A stretch of DNA of 64,000 nucleotides, taken from assembly GCF_042688525.2 (NCBI RefSeq), contig NZ_JBHWAB010000001.1, positions 3,472,001 through 3,536,000 on the forward strand, given 5' to 3'. The notes under the pieces were generated by a model. The model did not search any database, was not told the DNA's origin, and saw only the letters and a program-made list of their open reading frames with translations. Source of the DNA: Haloimpatiens sp042688525. GTDB lineage: Bacteria > Bacillota > Clostridia > Clostridiales > Clostridiaceae. This document shows, piece by piece, positions 17,050 to 26,249 of this stretch (positions are counted from its first letter, which is position 1; each line of letters opens with the position of its first letter). Made by a program: the position numbers and the translations under genes.

Positions 17050-17078
17050 ATTATACCCACATTTATATTTTTTATCAA
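17050..17078 (-). promoter_or_regulatory. Sigma-A promoter of thl
   Basis: Minus strand TTGATA (17073-17078), 17-base spacer, TATAAT (17050-17055). It is about 67 bases before the ATG. Confidence 0.75.
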
Positions 17079-17084
17079 TAGATT

Positions 17085-17102
17085 TTGTTAAAAAATACAC
17101 AA
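17085..17102. promoter_or_regulatory. Possible Rex operator near thl
   Basis: TTGTTAA-AAAA-TACACAA matches 12 of 14 fixed positions of the clostridial Rex site TTGTTAA-N4-TTAACAA. It lies just upstream of the thl -35. Rex represses fermentation genes at low NADH/NAD+ ratios. Confidence 0.4.
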
Positions 17103-17109
17103 ACTTTTT

Positions 17110-18264
17110 CTATTTTCTCTCAAACTCATCACATTTTTCTGAGGTTATGTTGAAATACTGTAATATTGCATTTACTATTCTCTCACAAGCGTTACCGTCA
17201 CCGTATGGATTTATAGCTTTACTCACTTTATTATATATTTCACAATCATTTAATATATTGTTTGCATTATCAACTATATTATCTATATCAGTTCCAACTA
17301 ATTTTACAGTTCCAGCCTCTATTGCTTCTGGTCTTTCAGTTACATTTCTAAGTACTAATACAGGTTTTCCTAAATGAGGAGCTTCTTCTTGCAATCCACC
17401 TGAATCTGTCATTACCATAAATGACTTATTCATCAAATTATGAGTTTGCTCAGTATCTAATGGTGGTAATAAATGTACTCTTTCTACATTTCCTAAATTT
17501 TTCTTTACCACATCTTTAACAATAGGATTTAAATGTACTAAATATACTAATTCTACATCTTTATTTTGTTCAACAATATTTTTTAATGCCTTACATATAT
17601 TTTCTATTCCTTGTCCCCAGTTTTCTCTTCTATGAGCAGTTACCATTATAACTTTCTTATTTTTATAATCTATATTGTTTAATTCTTCATTTTGAAATAT
17701 GTATTTATCCTTAACAGTATACTTCATTGCATCAATTACTGTATTTCCCGTTACAAATATGTCATTCTCATTTATACCTTCATTTAAAAGATTTTTCTTT
17801 GATCCTTTAGTTGGAGCAAAATGCAAGTCTGTCATAGTTCCTGTAAGTTTTCTATTCATTTCTTCAGGATATGGAAAATATTTATCAAATGTTCTAAGAC
17901 CAGCTTCTACATGACCAATTTTTATTTTTTGATAGAATGCACCTAAAGCACCTGCAAAAGTAGTTGTAGTGTCTCCATGTACTAATATCATATCTGGTTT
18001 TTCTTTTTGAAATACTTCTTCTAATCCTTCTAAAACTCTTGTTGTTATACCTGTTAAACTTTGTTTTGTTTTCATTATGTTTAAATCATATTTTGGTGTA
18101 ATATTAAAAAGCTTTAATACTTGATCAAGCATTTCTCTATGCTGTGCTGTAACACACACTATAGATTGGATGTTTTCATTTTCTTGTAGTTTTTTTACTA
18201 AAGGTGCCATCTTTATAGCTTCTGGTCTAGTACCAAAAATACTTATTATTTTAATTTTTTCCAT
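17110..18264 (-). CDS. wecB: UDP-N-acetylglucosamine 2-epimerase (non-hydrolysing)
   Basis: A 384-residue enzyme interconverting UDP-GlcNAc and UDP-ManNAc, which feeds wall teichoic acid-type linkage units or surface polysaccharide. Typical motifs are IFGTRPEAIKMAP at the start, HGDTTTTFAGAL (about 95), HVEAGLRT (about 115), TAHRRENWGQG (about 210) and TDSGGLQEEAP (about 290). The start is ATG 18264 behind GGAGG; the longer frame runs back into tagO and is not credible. It lies 37 bases downstream of tagO; the two probably work in one pathway. Confidence 0.94.
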   Translation of the reverse strand: MEKIKIISIFGTRPEAIKMAPLVKKLQENENIQSIVCVTAQHREMLDQVLKLFNITPKYDLNIMKTKQSLTGITTRVLEGLEEVFQKEKPDMILVHGDTTTTFAGALGAFYQKIKIGHVEAGLRTFDKYFPYPEEMNRKLTGTMTDLHFAPTKGSKKNLLNEGINENDIFVTGNTVIDAMKYTVKDKYIFQNEELNNIDYKNKKVIMVTAHRRENWGQGIENICKALKNIVEQNKDVELVYLVHLNPIVKDVVKKNLGNVERVHLLPPLDTEQTHNLMNKSFMVMTDSGGLQEEAPHLGKPVLVLRNVTERPEAIEAGTVKLVGTDIDNIVDNANNILNDCEIYNKVSKAINPYGDGNACERIVNAILQYFNITSEKCDEFERK

Positions 18265-18301
18265 ATTATACGCCTCCAAACTTGAAATACCTACAACATT
18301 T

Positions 18302-19327
18302 TTATTCTTTATGTTGAAAAAGCCCAAATTTCCACGCTATAAAAACTATTATTAAAATTACTGATGTAACCAAAAAATATGACCTTTGATTACTTATCTG
18401 CATAGCTATTATAGATATTGCTCCTAAAATGGCACTCATTAAATACATTATTACTACTACTTGTTTTTGAGTAAACCCCATATCTAAAAGTCTATGATGC
18501 AAATGCCCTCTATCAGCTTTCATTATAGGCTTACCATTTATTTTTCTTCTTACCATAGCAAATATAGTATCATATATAGGAAGTCCTAAAGCAAGAATAG
18601 GTACTACAATGGCAAATGCAGTAGCAGATTTTATAGCTCCTTTCATAGAAATTGCAGCTAATAAAAAACCTAACAATTGCGAACCTGTATCACCCATAAA
18701 TATTGATGCTGGATTAAAATTATATGGTAAAAAACCTAGAATTGCACCGCTTAATATAATTGTTAATGTAGCAGCATCTAGTCTATGATTTATTATAGCT
18801 ATTATAAATATAGTAGCTGATGATATAAAAGCCACCCCTGCAGCTAATCCATCTAAACCATCAATTAAATTAAATGCATTAGTAATCCCTACTACCCACA
18901 ATATAGTAAGTGGTATTGAAAGCCAATTTAACTTTAACCAAGGCACTGTTTTACTAAAAGGATTAGTTATATATGATATCATTACCCCTGATAATATAAG
19001 TATTATGGCAGAACCTATTTGAAATAAAAGTTTTTGATATGGTTTTATTTCCTTAATATCATCTATTAATCCTCCAATTACAATCAAAGTAGCTCCAAGT
19101 ATTATGCCAATCTCTTGATGAGTTAATGATTGCTTTTTTAGTAATAGAACTATAATAAATGATATATATATAGCTAATCCACCAAGAAGTGGAATAGGTT
19201 TTTTATGTACTCTTCTTTCATCTTTAGGAATATCAATAGCACCAAATTTAACTGCAAGTTTTTTAATAAATGGAGTTATTAAGAAAGAAATACTTGTTGA
19301 AGCTATCGCTAAAATAAATTTATCCAT
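18302..19327 (-). CDS. tagO: Undecaprenyl-phosphate GlcNAc-1-phosphate transferase (TagO/WecA)
   Basis: A 341-residue polytopic membrane enzyme of the MraY/WecA family with about ten hydrophobic helices. Signature motifs are DDIKEIKPYQK (about 85), NAFNLIDGLDGLAAG (about 155) and the cytosolic loop RGHLHHRLLDMGF (about 275), the latter typical of WecA/TagO rather than MraY. It transfers GlcNAc-1-P to undecaprenyl phosphate to begin teichoic acid or polysaccharide synthesis. The start is ATG 19327 behind GAGGAAGG. With wecB next to it, UDP-ManNAc as second sugar is likely. Confidence 0.92.
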   Translation of the reverse strand: MDKFILAIASTSISFLITPFIKKLAVKFGAIDIPKDERRVHKKPIPLLGGLAIYISFIIVLLLKKQSLTHQEIGIILGATLIVIGGLIDDIKEIKPYQKLLFQIGSAIILILSGVMISYITNPFSKTVPWLKLNWLSIPLTILWVVGITNAFNLIDGLDGLAAGVAFISSATIFIIAIINHRLDAATLTIILSGAILGFLPYNFNPASIFMGDTGSQLLGFLLAAISMKGAIKSATAFAIVVPILALGLPIYDTIFAMVRRKINGKPIMKADRGHLHHRLLDMGFTQKQVVVIMYLMSAILGAISIIAMQISNQRSYFLVTSVILIIVFIAWKFGLFQHKE

Positions 19328-19404
19328 GTTAACCTTCCTCACACAATTTTATTCTTAGATATTAACTTATATATTTTCACATCATTCATTGTTAATCAAA
19401 TCTT

Positions 19405-19893
19405 TTAGTATCCTCCATCTCCAAATAATGATTCATCATTATTTATCCATTCATCAACATATATTTCTCTAAATTTTACTTTTGTATCTCTTATAATTAC
19501 TTTTTCTATTCCACTGTTAATTATAAATTTTTTACATAATGAACACGGTGAAGCATTCTCTACTAATTGCCCACTTTCTTTTTCTTTTCCAACTAAATAC
19601 ATGGCAGCACCTATCATATCCTGCCTTCTGGCTGAAATTATTGCATTTTGTTCAGCATGCACAGATCTGCAAAGCTCGTATCTTGTCCCTCTAGGAACAT
19701 TTAACTGTTGTCTCCTGCATTCTCCTAAATCACAGCAATTTTTTCTACCTCTTGGAGCTCCTGTATATCCTGTAGACATTATTTCGTCATTTTTTACAAT
19801 TATAGCTGCAAAATTTCTTCTAAGACATGTTCCTCTTTCTAAAACTGTTTCACATATATCTAAATAATAATTATTTTTATCTATTCTCTCCAT
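19405..19893 (-). CDS. comEB: dCMP/cytidine deaminase-family protein (ComEB-like)
   Basis: A 162-residue zinc deaminase. The zinc site is HAEQNAI (His and catalytic Glu) plus SPCSLCKKFI (two cysteines). An extra cysteine cluster (CCDLGECRRQQ) between strand and zinc motif matches dCMP deaminases of the ComEB type. It converts dCMP to dUMP, supplying thymidylate synthesis; the nearby tdk and upp also belong to pyrimidine salvage. The GGGGGAAG ribosome site is strong. It lies 78 bases before tagO. Confidence 0.9.
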   Translation of the reverse strand: MERIDKNNYYLDICETVLERGTCLRRNFAAIIVKNDEIMSTGYTGAPRGRKNCCDLGECRRQQLNVPRGTRYELCRSVHAEQNAIISARRQDMIGAAMYLVGKEKESGQLVENASPCSLCKKFIINSGIEKVIIRDTKVKFREIYVDEWINNDESLFGDGGY

Positions 19894-19995
19894 TTTAAAA
19901 CTTCCCCCATATTTTTTAGATTAAATCAATCACATTCATTTTATACTAATTTTACTTTAATTTAAAGTATTATTGCAACTATAAAAGAATAAATA

Positions 19996-20042
19996 AAGCC
20001 CATATATTAACTATTGCTTTATACTAGTTAATATATGGGCTT
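19996..20042 (-). terminator. Terminator of upp
   Basis: A perfect 18-bp stem (19996-20013 with 20025-20042). On the minus strand a TTATTTATTCTTTT tract follows. It separates upp from comEB. Confidence 0.85.
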
Positions 20043-20085
20043 ATTTTCGTTCCTATTTGCTATTATACTTACTTATGCTTTATTG

Positions 20086-20715
20086 TTATTTTGTTCCAAA
20101 TAATCTATCTCCAGCATCTCCAAGTCCTGGAACTATATATCCATTCTCGTTTAATTTTTCATCCACTTCTGCTAAATAGATATCAACATCTGGATGAGCA
20201 TTTTGAACTGCTTTTACTCCTTCTGGTGAACCTATAAGACACATTAATCTAATATATTTTGCTCCTCTTTTCTTAAGTGCATTTATAGCATCTATTGCTG
20301 ATCCTCCTGTAGCAAGCATAGGATCTGTTACTATTATATCTCTTTCTCCTATATCTTGAGGTAATTTACAAAAATACTCTACAGGTTGAAGAGTTTCTTC
20401 ATCTCTGTACATTCCTATATGACCAACTTTAGCAGCTGGTATTAATTTAAGCATACCATCTACCATTCCAAGACCTGCTCTTAATATTGGTACTATAGCA
20501 ACTTTTTTACCTGCTAACATTTTACAATTAGTTTTACAAATAGGTGTTTCTATTTCTACTGTTTCAAGTTGCATATCACGAGTAACTTCATATGCCATTA
20601 ACATAGCTACTTCTTCAACTAATTCTCTAAAATCTTTTGAACCTGTATTTTTATCTCTTATAAATGCTAATTTGTGTAAAATTAATGGATGTGATATTTG
20701 TGTTACTTTACTCAT
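20086..20715 (-). CDS. upp: Uracil phosphoribosyltransferase
   Basis: A 209-residue salvage enzyme making UMP from uracil and PRPP. The PRPP loop is VTDPMLATGGSAIDAI (about 130), and the C-terminal uracil site is GYIVPGLGDAGDRLFGT. Family-typical length. A strong GGGG ribosome site lies upstream. It is separated from rpiB by 63 bases and followed by its own terminator, so rpiB-upp probably form a unit. Confidence 0.96.
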   Translation of the reverse strand: MSKVTQISHPLILHKLAFIRDKNTGSKDFRELVEEVAMLMAYEVTRDMQLETVEIETPICKTNCKMLAGKKVAIVPILRAGLGMVDGMLKLIPAAKVGHIGMYRDEETLQPVEYFCKLPQDIGERDIIVTDPMLATGGSAIDAINALKKRGAKYIRLMCLIGSPEGVKAVQNAHPDVDIYLAEVDEKLNENGYIVPGLGDAGDRLFGTK

Positions 20716-20778
20716 GGAAATTCCCCCTATATCATTTTATTTTAATTAACTTATTTAGAATATTCTTTTGAATTTTTC

Positions 20779-21228
20779 TTATTTAGAATATTTTTTCTCA
20801 ATTTCACTTATTTTATTAACTCTTTTAGCATGTCTTCCACCTTCAAATTCTGAATTTAAGAAAGTGTCAACTATGTCTAATGCTAATCCTCTTCCTACAA
20901 CTCTTTCTCCTAATGCTAATATGTTAGCATTATTATGTTCTCTACATGCATGTGCACTAAATGTATCACAACATAATGCTGCTCTTATACCTGGTACTTT
21001 GTTAGCAGAAATACTTATGCCTATTCCTGTACCACATATTAATATACCAAATTCAAAATTTTGTTCTGCTACTTCTTCTGCAACTTTTTGTGCAAAATCA
21101 GGATAATCACATGATTCATTAGTGTATGTTCCAAAATCTTTTACTTCAATTTTTTTTGATTCTAAGTGTTTCATTATATCTTGCTTTAAATTAAAACCAC
21201 CATGGTCACTTCCAATTGCTATTTTCAT
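20779..21228 (-). CDS. rpiB: Ribose-5-phosphate isomerase B
   Basis: A 149-residue LacAB/RpiB enzyme interconverting ribose-5-P and ribulose-5-P. GSDHGGF (phosphate-binding), the catalytic cysteine in ILICGTGIGISISANK (about 65) and DTFSAHACREHNNANIL (about 90-105) are all present. It supplies ribose phosphate for PRPP, the co-substrate of upp downstream. GGAGC lies nine bases before ATG 21228. Confidence 0.94.
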   Translation of the reverse strand: MKIAIGSDHGGFNLKQDIMKHLESKKIEVKDFGTYTNESCDYPDFAQKVAEEVAEQNFEFGILICGTGIGISISANKVPGIRAALCCDTFSAHACREHNNANILALGERVVGRGLALDIVDTFLNSEFEGGRHAKRVNKISEIEKKYSK

Positions 21229-21275
21229 AATTCTTACGCTCCTTTTCTAATAAAATATATATTTAATTTCAAAAA

Positions 21276-21316
21276 AGAAGATAATAGTATCTTACTCAAA
21301 AATACTTTTATCTTCT
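21276..21316 (-). terminator. Terminator ending the tdk-ptp operon
   Basis: A 15-bp stem with one mismatch (21302-21316 with 21276-21290), followed on the minus strand by TTTTTT. It overlaps the stop of the phosphatase gene and separates it from rpiB. Confidence 0.8.
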
Positions 21317-21750
21317 TTTATTTTATACATCAAAAGCAAAATTTTATTTTTTAATTCAAAAAATGTTTTAGAATAAACATCAATATTACCACCATATGGA
21401 TCTATTATATCTTCATCTTGACCTATATATTCATTCAACGCAAATATTTTTTCTGAATATTTTGGGAAATACGTCATTAGTACATCTTTTATATAAAACG
21501 TCATTGTTAAAATCAAATCAGCATCTTCAACCATTTCTTTAGTCAATTGAATTGCTTTTCTATTATTTATATCTACATTCATATTTTTCTTCAATATAAT
21601 AACAGAATTTTCAGAGGCTTTACTATTAGGTACTATAGATATTCCTGCTGAAATAGCACAAACATCTTCATTAGTATTAATATTGTTAAATATGGCTTCA
21701 GCCATAACACTTCTACAAGTATTTCCCGTACAAACAAATAATACTTTCAT
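21292..21750 (-). CDS. Low-molecular-weight protein phosphatase (YwlE-like)
   Basis: A 152-residue phosphatase. The P-loop CTGNTCRS (Cys7 nucleophile, Arg13) is at the N-terminus and the general-acid aspartate is in DPYGG (about 115). In Firmicutes the gene beside sua5/ywlC encodes YwlE, an arginine phosphatase whose P-loop carries Thr at the position seen here (CTGNTCR), where tyrosine phosphatases have a bulkier residue. Arginine phosphatase activity is therefore favoured but not proven. It lies 17 bases after sua5 and is last in a long operon. Confidence 0.88.
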   Translation of the reverse strand: MKVLFVCTGNTCRSVMAEAIFNNINTNEDVCAISAGISIVPNSKASENSVIILKKNMNVDINNRKAIQLTKEMVEDADLILTMTFYIKDVLMTYFPKYSEKIFALNEYIGQDEDIIDPYGGNIDVYSKTFFELKNKILLLMYKIKEDKSIFE

Positions 21751-21767
21751 AGCACCCTTACCTTTCT

Positions 21768-22814
21768 TTATAATTTCATTATATCAAATCCTGCTGATTT
21801 TTTTAATCTATTCATTATAGCAATTCCTATACCTTGTTCTTTGAATGATTCAGATAATATTATATCTACATCTTCATTATCAAAACTTCTCAAAACTTCA
21901 AATAAGTTTTGAGCTATTTCTTCTAAATTAGTTCTACTACCTAATGAACGTACTATTGCATTAGAATATTTATCTTTTGTTTCATCAGTAGCTATTATTC
22001 CAACCTTTTTATTATTATCTATATAATTTTGCACTATTTTATTGATTTTTTCAATAGTTTTTTGTAAATCTCCATCAATAATTTTTACTGGAGCCTTCGG
22101 TGCATAGTGTCTATATTTCATTCCTGGTGCTTTAGGTTTAAAATCTTTCTCAGGTTTTTTCATTATATTTGGGTCAATGTAAATTTTATCATCTACTTTT
22201 TTTAACATCTCTAAAGTTATACCACCTGGCCTTAAAACACACATAGGTTCTGTCGTACAATCAACAATAGTTGATTCTAATCCAACTTCACTCTTCTCTC
22301 CTCCAATAATACAATCCACCTTACCATTCAAATCATCCACACACGTTTCTAAATTAGTTGGGCTTGGTCTACCAGATATATTAGCCGAAGGAGCTGCAAT
22401 AGGCTTTCTTGCTGCTTTTATAAGTGCTCTTGCTGTATCATTAGACGGCATTCTTATCCCTATAGTTTTTAATCCTGCACTAGTTACATCAGGAATTACA
22501 TCTGTTTTTTCTAATATCAAAGTTAGAGGTCCAGGCCAAAATTTCTCCATAAGAATTTTTGCTTTATGTGGTATTTGCTTAACTAAATCATTAATTTCTT
22601 CAATATTTGAAATATGTACTATTAATGGGTTATCTTGTGGTCTACCTTTTGCTTTAAATATTTTTTTTACAGCACAGCAATCTAAAGCATTAGCCCCAAG
22701 GCCATATACTGTTTCCGTAGGAAATGCAACAATTCCTCCATTTCTTATTACCTTACCTGCTTCTTCAATTAGTGATTTATTTTCTACGTCAAATTTAATA
22801 ATTTTGGTATTCAA
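21768..22814 (-). CDS. ywlC: Threonylcarbamoyl-AMP synthase (Sua5 type)
   Basis: A 348-residue two-domain enzyme: the YrdC domain (about 1-200; GGIVAFPTETVYGLGANA, KGRPQDNPL, PSANISGRPSPT) and a C-terminal Sua5 domain (about 240-348). It makes threonylcarbamoyl-AMP for the universal t6A37 modification of ANN-decoding tRNAs. The start is taken as TTG 22814, six bases after GGGGGTG; the GTG at 22823 lies inside that site. Another translation-related gene, prfA, lies three genes upstream. Confidence 0.92.
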   Translation of the reverse strand: MNTKIIKFDVENKSLIEEAGKVIRNGGIVAFPTETVYGLGANALDCCAVKKIFKAKGRPQDNPLIVHISNIEEINDLVKQIPHKAKILMEKFWPGPLTLILEKTDVIPDVTSAGLKTIGIRMPSNDTARALIKAARKPIAAPSANISGRPSPTNLETCVDDLNGKVDCIIGGEKSEVGLESTIVDCTTEPMCVLRPGGITLEMLKKVDDKIYIDPNIMKKPEKDFKPKAPGMKYRHYAPKAPVKIIDGDLQKTIEKINKIVQNYIDNNKKVGIIATDETKDKYSNAIVRSLGSRTNLEEIAQNLFEVLRSFDNEDVDIILSESFKEQGIGIAIMNRLKKSAGFDIMKL

Positions 22815-22852
22815 ACTTAACACCCCCGATACTAATTGATAATGTTAACATA

Positions 22853-23578
22853 CTAAAATACTTTTATCATAACTATTCCTAAAATAATACCTACAACAAC
22901 ACCTAATGTAGTAATAACTCCATTATAAAACTTAGATGATTCAGGTATCATCTCTCTACAAATAATATAACTCATAATTCCAGAAACAAAAGCAAACAAT
23001 ATTCCTAATGTTTCTTTAGAAACAACTCCTAAGTATAAACCAATCAAAGCACCTACCATTGTTGGTACTGATGAAAGAAATGAATAAAAAATTATCTTTG
23101 AAACTTTTTGTCTAGCTGCCATAAGAGGTGCTGCTACAGCTATACCTTCTGGTATATCATGCATAACTATTAATAAGCTCATTTTAACTCCTAAACTGCT
23201 TCCAATTCCTATACCACACCCCATTATTAATCCTTCTGGTAAATTATGAATACTAAGACCTAATATAACTAAAAAAGCCACTTTTGTGAGTTCATTAGCA
23301 TTATTATTTTTTAAAATATACAATTTATTTATTATTAATATTATTATTACCCCTATAAAAAAATAAATTATAGTAAAAAAAATTCCTGAATTTTTAATAG
23401 ATTCTGGTAATAAATTCAAACAAACAATACTTAGCATTATTCCAGATGCTATTCCCATAATATAACTTAAAAATTTATTAGTAGGATTTCTAATTATAAT
23501 TCCGAAAATAGTACCTATCATTGTACCAAGTAAAGATATTATACTAGTAAATAAAATAACTAAGCTGTAATTACTCAA
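22853..23578 (-). CDS. ZIP-family metal transporter
   Basis: A 241-residue protein with about eight membrane helices. The ZIP signature is HNLPEGLIMGCGIGIGSSLG on helix 4 and HDIPEGIAVAAPL on helix 5, giving the paired HxxPE metal sites. It probably imports zinc or other divalent metals across the cytoplasmic membrane. The start is TTG 23578 with GGGAGGTG just upstream; the ATG at 23593 lies before that site. It lies 38 bases before sua5, in the same operon. Substrate range cannot be read from sequence. Confidence 0.9.
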   Translation of the reverse strand: MSNYSLVILFTSIISLLGTMIGTIFGIIIRNPTNKFLSYIMGIASGIMLSIVCLNLLPESIKNSGIFFTIIYFFIGVIIILIINKLYILKNNNANELTKVAFLVILGLSIHNLPEGLIMGCGIGIGSSLGVKMSLLIVMHDIPEGIAVAAPLMAARQKVSKIIFYSFLSSVPTMVGALIGLYLGVVSKETLGILFAFVSGIMSYIICREMIPESSKFYNGVITTLGVVVGIILGIVMIKVF

Positions 23579-23627
23579 ATTAACACCTCCCATCCATATA
23601 TTTTATTTGTAGACTGAGAGGTTTATT

Positions 23628-24203
23628 CTAATTTCTATATTGCTTTATTCTATCAATTGCCTCATCTGTAAAAAATGCTTTAGTGCATTTTATATATATA
23701 TCATTTAATAATTTATATTTCATAAATGAACCTTTTTCTATGATTATATAATAATACTTCTTGTTTATATTTTTATGTTTTATATTTTTAAAATTTTCAT
23801 AGACAACTTTGTGATTTCTCAAAAATTTGTCATTAACTTTTTTATATCTTCGTCTTTTAATCTTAGAAGCAATTATAAGTATTATTTTTATATCCTTAAA
23901 TTCATCTTCAGTATGAACTAAAACCACATTATCAACTCTAAAATTCATAGAAATATCTAATATACCTGTTTTTATACTTATTTTATTATCATTTGTAACA
24001 TATTTAAGATATTTGCTTTGAAGCTTACTTATCATAGCAATTACTACTAAAGCTTCCATAAAAATAATTGTAATTTTAAGGTATGTGGATAAATTATCAA
24101 AATAAGTCAATATAAGTATGAGTACAAAAAAAATAAAGCTCTCAGAAAACAAAAATCGTTTAAGTGATTTATTTTGTTTTCTAATTGCTTTATTAATATT
24201 CAT
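23628..24203 (-). CDS. Conserved hypothetical two-helix membrane protein
   Basis: A protein of 191 residues that I do not recognise. A basic N-terminus is followed by two adjacent membrane helices (about 19-36 and 42-60), then a Lys-rich cytoplasmic part of mixed strand and helix (65-191). This layout resembles bacterial PH-like YdbT/DUF304 proteins, but no clear motif supports that. It lies 42 bases after prfA and 49 bases before the ZIP gene, in the same direction, so it is part of the operon. The ribosome site GAGTGTGAAG is moderate. Confidence 0.7.
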   Translation of the reverse strand: MNINKAIRKQNKSLKRFLFSESFIFFVLILILTYFDNLSTYLKITIIFMEALVVIAMISKLQSKYLKYVTNDNKISIKTGILDISMNFRVDNVVLVHTEDEFKDIKIILIIASKIKRRRYKKVNDKFLRNHKVVYENFKNIKHKNINKKYYYIIIEKGSFMKYKLLNDIYIKCTKAFFTDEAIDRIKQYRN

Positions 24204-24245
24204 AAAAGCTTCACACTCTTTTCATTTTAACTTTATTTTAATAAA

Positions 24246-25316
24246 CTATACACCCATAGCTTTCATTTTTTCTGCTTGTTCTGTTGTAACCAAAGCATCT
24301 ATTACTTCGTCTATATCTCCATTTAGAAAATTTTCTAATTTGTACAAAGTTAATCCTATTCTATGATCTGTAATCCTTCCTTGCGGATAGTTATATGTTC
24401 TTATTCTTTCACTTCTATCTCCAGTACCAACTTGGCTTTTTCTATTTTCTGAAATTTTCGCACTTCTTTCTGCTTGTGCTTTTTCATATAATCTTGCCTT
24501 TAAAACTTTCATAGCCTTTTCTTTATTTTTTAACTGTGATTTTTCATCTTGACAAGAAACTACTATTCCAGTTGGTAAATGTGTAAGTCTTACAGCAGAG
24601 TCAGTTGTATTAACGCACTGTCCACCATGTCCTGATGCTCTAAATACATCTATTCTTACATCATTTGCGCTTATTTGTACGTCTACATCATCAACTTCTG
24701 GTAAAACTGCTACTGTAGCTGTAGATGTGTGTATTCTTCCACTTGACTCAGTATCTGGAACTCTTTGTACTCTGTGTACTCCGCTTTCATATTTAAGTCT
24801 ACTATAAGCTCCTTTTCCTTTTATCATAAATACAACTTCTTTAAAGCCACCAATATCTGTTTCATTTGAACTCATAAGCTCAACTTTCCATCTTTGTTTT
24901 TCTGCATATCTTGTATACATTCTTAGAAGATTAGCAGCAAATAATGCAGCTTCATCGCCTCCTGCGCCACCTCTAATCTCTACAAATACGTTTTTGTCAT
25001 CGTTAGGGTCTTTTGGAAGTAATGCTACTCTTAATTCTTCCTCTAAGTTCAACTTTTCCTCTTCACATTCTTTTATTTCTTCTTGAAGCATCTCTCTTAA
25101 TTCTTTGTCATTTTCTTCTTGAATCATTTCTTTATCTGTTTGAATTGTATCTAATACTTCCTTATAATGTTTATATTTAGTAACTATTATCTCTAAATCT
25201 GCATGTTCTTTACATAATTTCTGCCATTCTTTTTGATTTGCCATTACTGTAGGGTCACTAATTTTTATTGATAATTCATCATATTTATTTTCTATAAAAT
25301 CAAGTTTTTCAAGCAT
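24246..25316 (-). CDS. prfA: Peptide chain release factor 1
   Basis: A 356-residue class-I release factor. The peptidyl-tRNA hydrolysis motif GGQ lies in ASGHGGQCVNTTDSAVRL (about 230). The stop-codon tripeptide region reads RVPDTESSGR, whose PxT pattern marks RF1 (UAA/UAG) rather than RF2 (SPF). Full length, with GGAGTGATAGTAG before ATG 25316. It is adjacent to prmC, which methylates its GGQ glutamine. Confidence 0.97.
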   Translation of the reverse strand: MLEKLDFIENKYDELSIKISDPTVMANQKEWQKLCKEHADLEIIVTKYKHYKEVLDTIQTDKEMIQEENDKELREMLQEEIKECEEEKLNLEEELRVALLPKDPNDDKNVFVEIRGGAGGDEAALFAANLLRMYTRYAEKQRWKVELMSSNETDIGGFKEVVFMIKGKGAYSRLKYESGVHRVQRVPDTESSGRIHTSTATVAVLPEVDDVDVQISANDVRIDVFRASGHGGQCVNTTDSAVRLTHLPTGIVVSCQDEKSQLKNKEKAMKVLKARLYEKAQAERSAKISENRKSQVGTGDRSERIRTYNYPQGRITDHRIGLTLYKLENFLNGDIDEVIDALVTTEQAEKMKAMGV

Positions 25317-25378
25317 CTACTATCACTCCGTGTACTTATATTTTCATAATTAATTATTATACCATAATAATATTTTTA

Positions 25379-26233
25379 TCACAATATAATTTTTCCTATA
25401 ATAACTCTGTCTAATCCAGCCAAATCCTTTATGCAGCGTATATGACTAAATCCATTATTTTTTAAGATATTTTTTACCTTTTCTTTTTGATTATAACCAA
25501 TTTCAAAAGCTAAAATACCATCATCATTTAAAACTTTTACACTTTCAAATGTTATTTTTCTATAAAAATCTAGCCCATCTTTTCCTCCACAAAGCGCTAT
25601 ATATGGCTCATAATCTTTAACATCTTTCATAAGTGTATCAATAACATTCTCTTCTATATATGGGGGGTTAGATACTATTATATCAAATCTATTTCCCTTT
25701 TCAATTGCAAATTGTAATAAATCACTTTGAACAAACTTTACATTGCTGCTAATATCTAATCTTTTAATATTCTCTAGCGTAACCTCTCTAGCCTCCTCAG
25801 CTATATCTGAGCAAACTACTTTTACATCATCTGCAAGTTTAGCAAGTGAAATACCAATTGCACCACTACCACAACACACATCACAAACATTTTTGTAATT
25901 ACCCTTTTTTATTGTTTTTAACATTTGTTCTACTAATATTTCAGTATCTGGTCTTGGTATCAAAACTCCTTTCTTAACAAAAAAATTCAAGCCCATAAAT
26001 TCACATTCACCTAAAATATATTTAATTGGCATTTTATCTTTTCTTAAATTTACATATTTTAAAAACATACTTATTTGTTTATCATTTACTTCCATATCTC
26101 TATTCAATATTAAAAATAACTTATCCTTTTGCAAGACTTTACACAATAAAAGCTGTGAATCTAAGATATATGTTTCAATATTTTGTTGTTTTAAAATATC
26201 ATAGGCTTTATTCAATATTTCCCCTATGTTCAC
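25379..26233 (-). CDS. prmC: Release factor glutamine methyltransferase
   Basis: A 284-residue SAM-dependent enzyme methylating the GGQ glutamine of RF1/RF2. SAM motif I is VCDVCCGSGAIGISLA (about 113-127) and the catalytic NPPY is in IVSNPPYIEENV (about 182). The N-terminal helical domain binds the release factor. The start is GTG 26233, preceded by GGTGGTG. It lies 62 bases upstream of prfA, the classic pairing. Confidence 0.95.
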   Translation of the reverse strand: MNIGEILNKAYDILKQQNIETYILDSQLLLCKVLQKDKLFLILNRDMEVNDKQISMFLKYVNLRKDKMPIKYILGECEFMGLNFFVKKGVLIPRPDTEILVEQMLKTIKKGNYKNVCDVCCGSGAIGISLAKLADDVKVVCSDIAEEAREVTLENIKRLDISSNVKFVQSDLLQFAIEKGNRFDIIVSNPPYIEENVIDTLMKDVKDYEPYIALCGGKDGLDFYRKITFESVKVLNDDGILAFEIGYNQKEKVKNILKNNGFSHIRCIKDLAGLDRVIIGKIIL

Positions 26234-26249
26234 TACTTAATCACCACCT

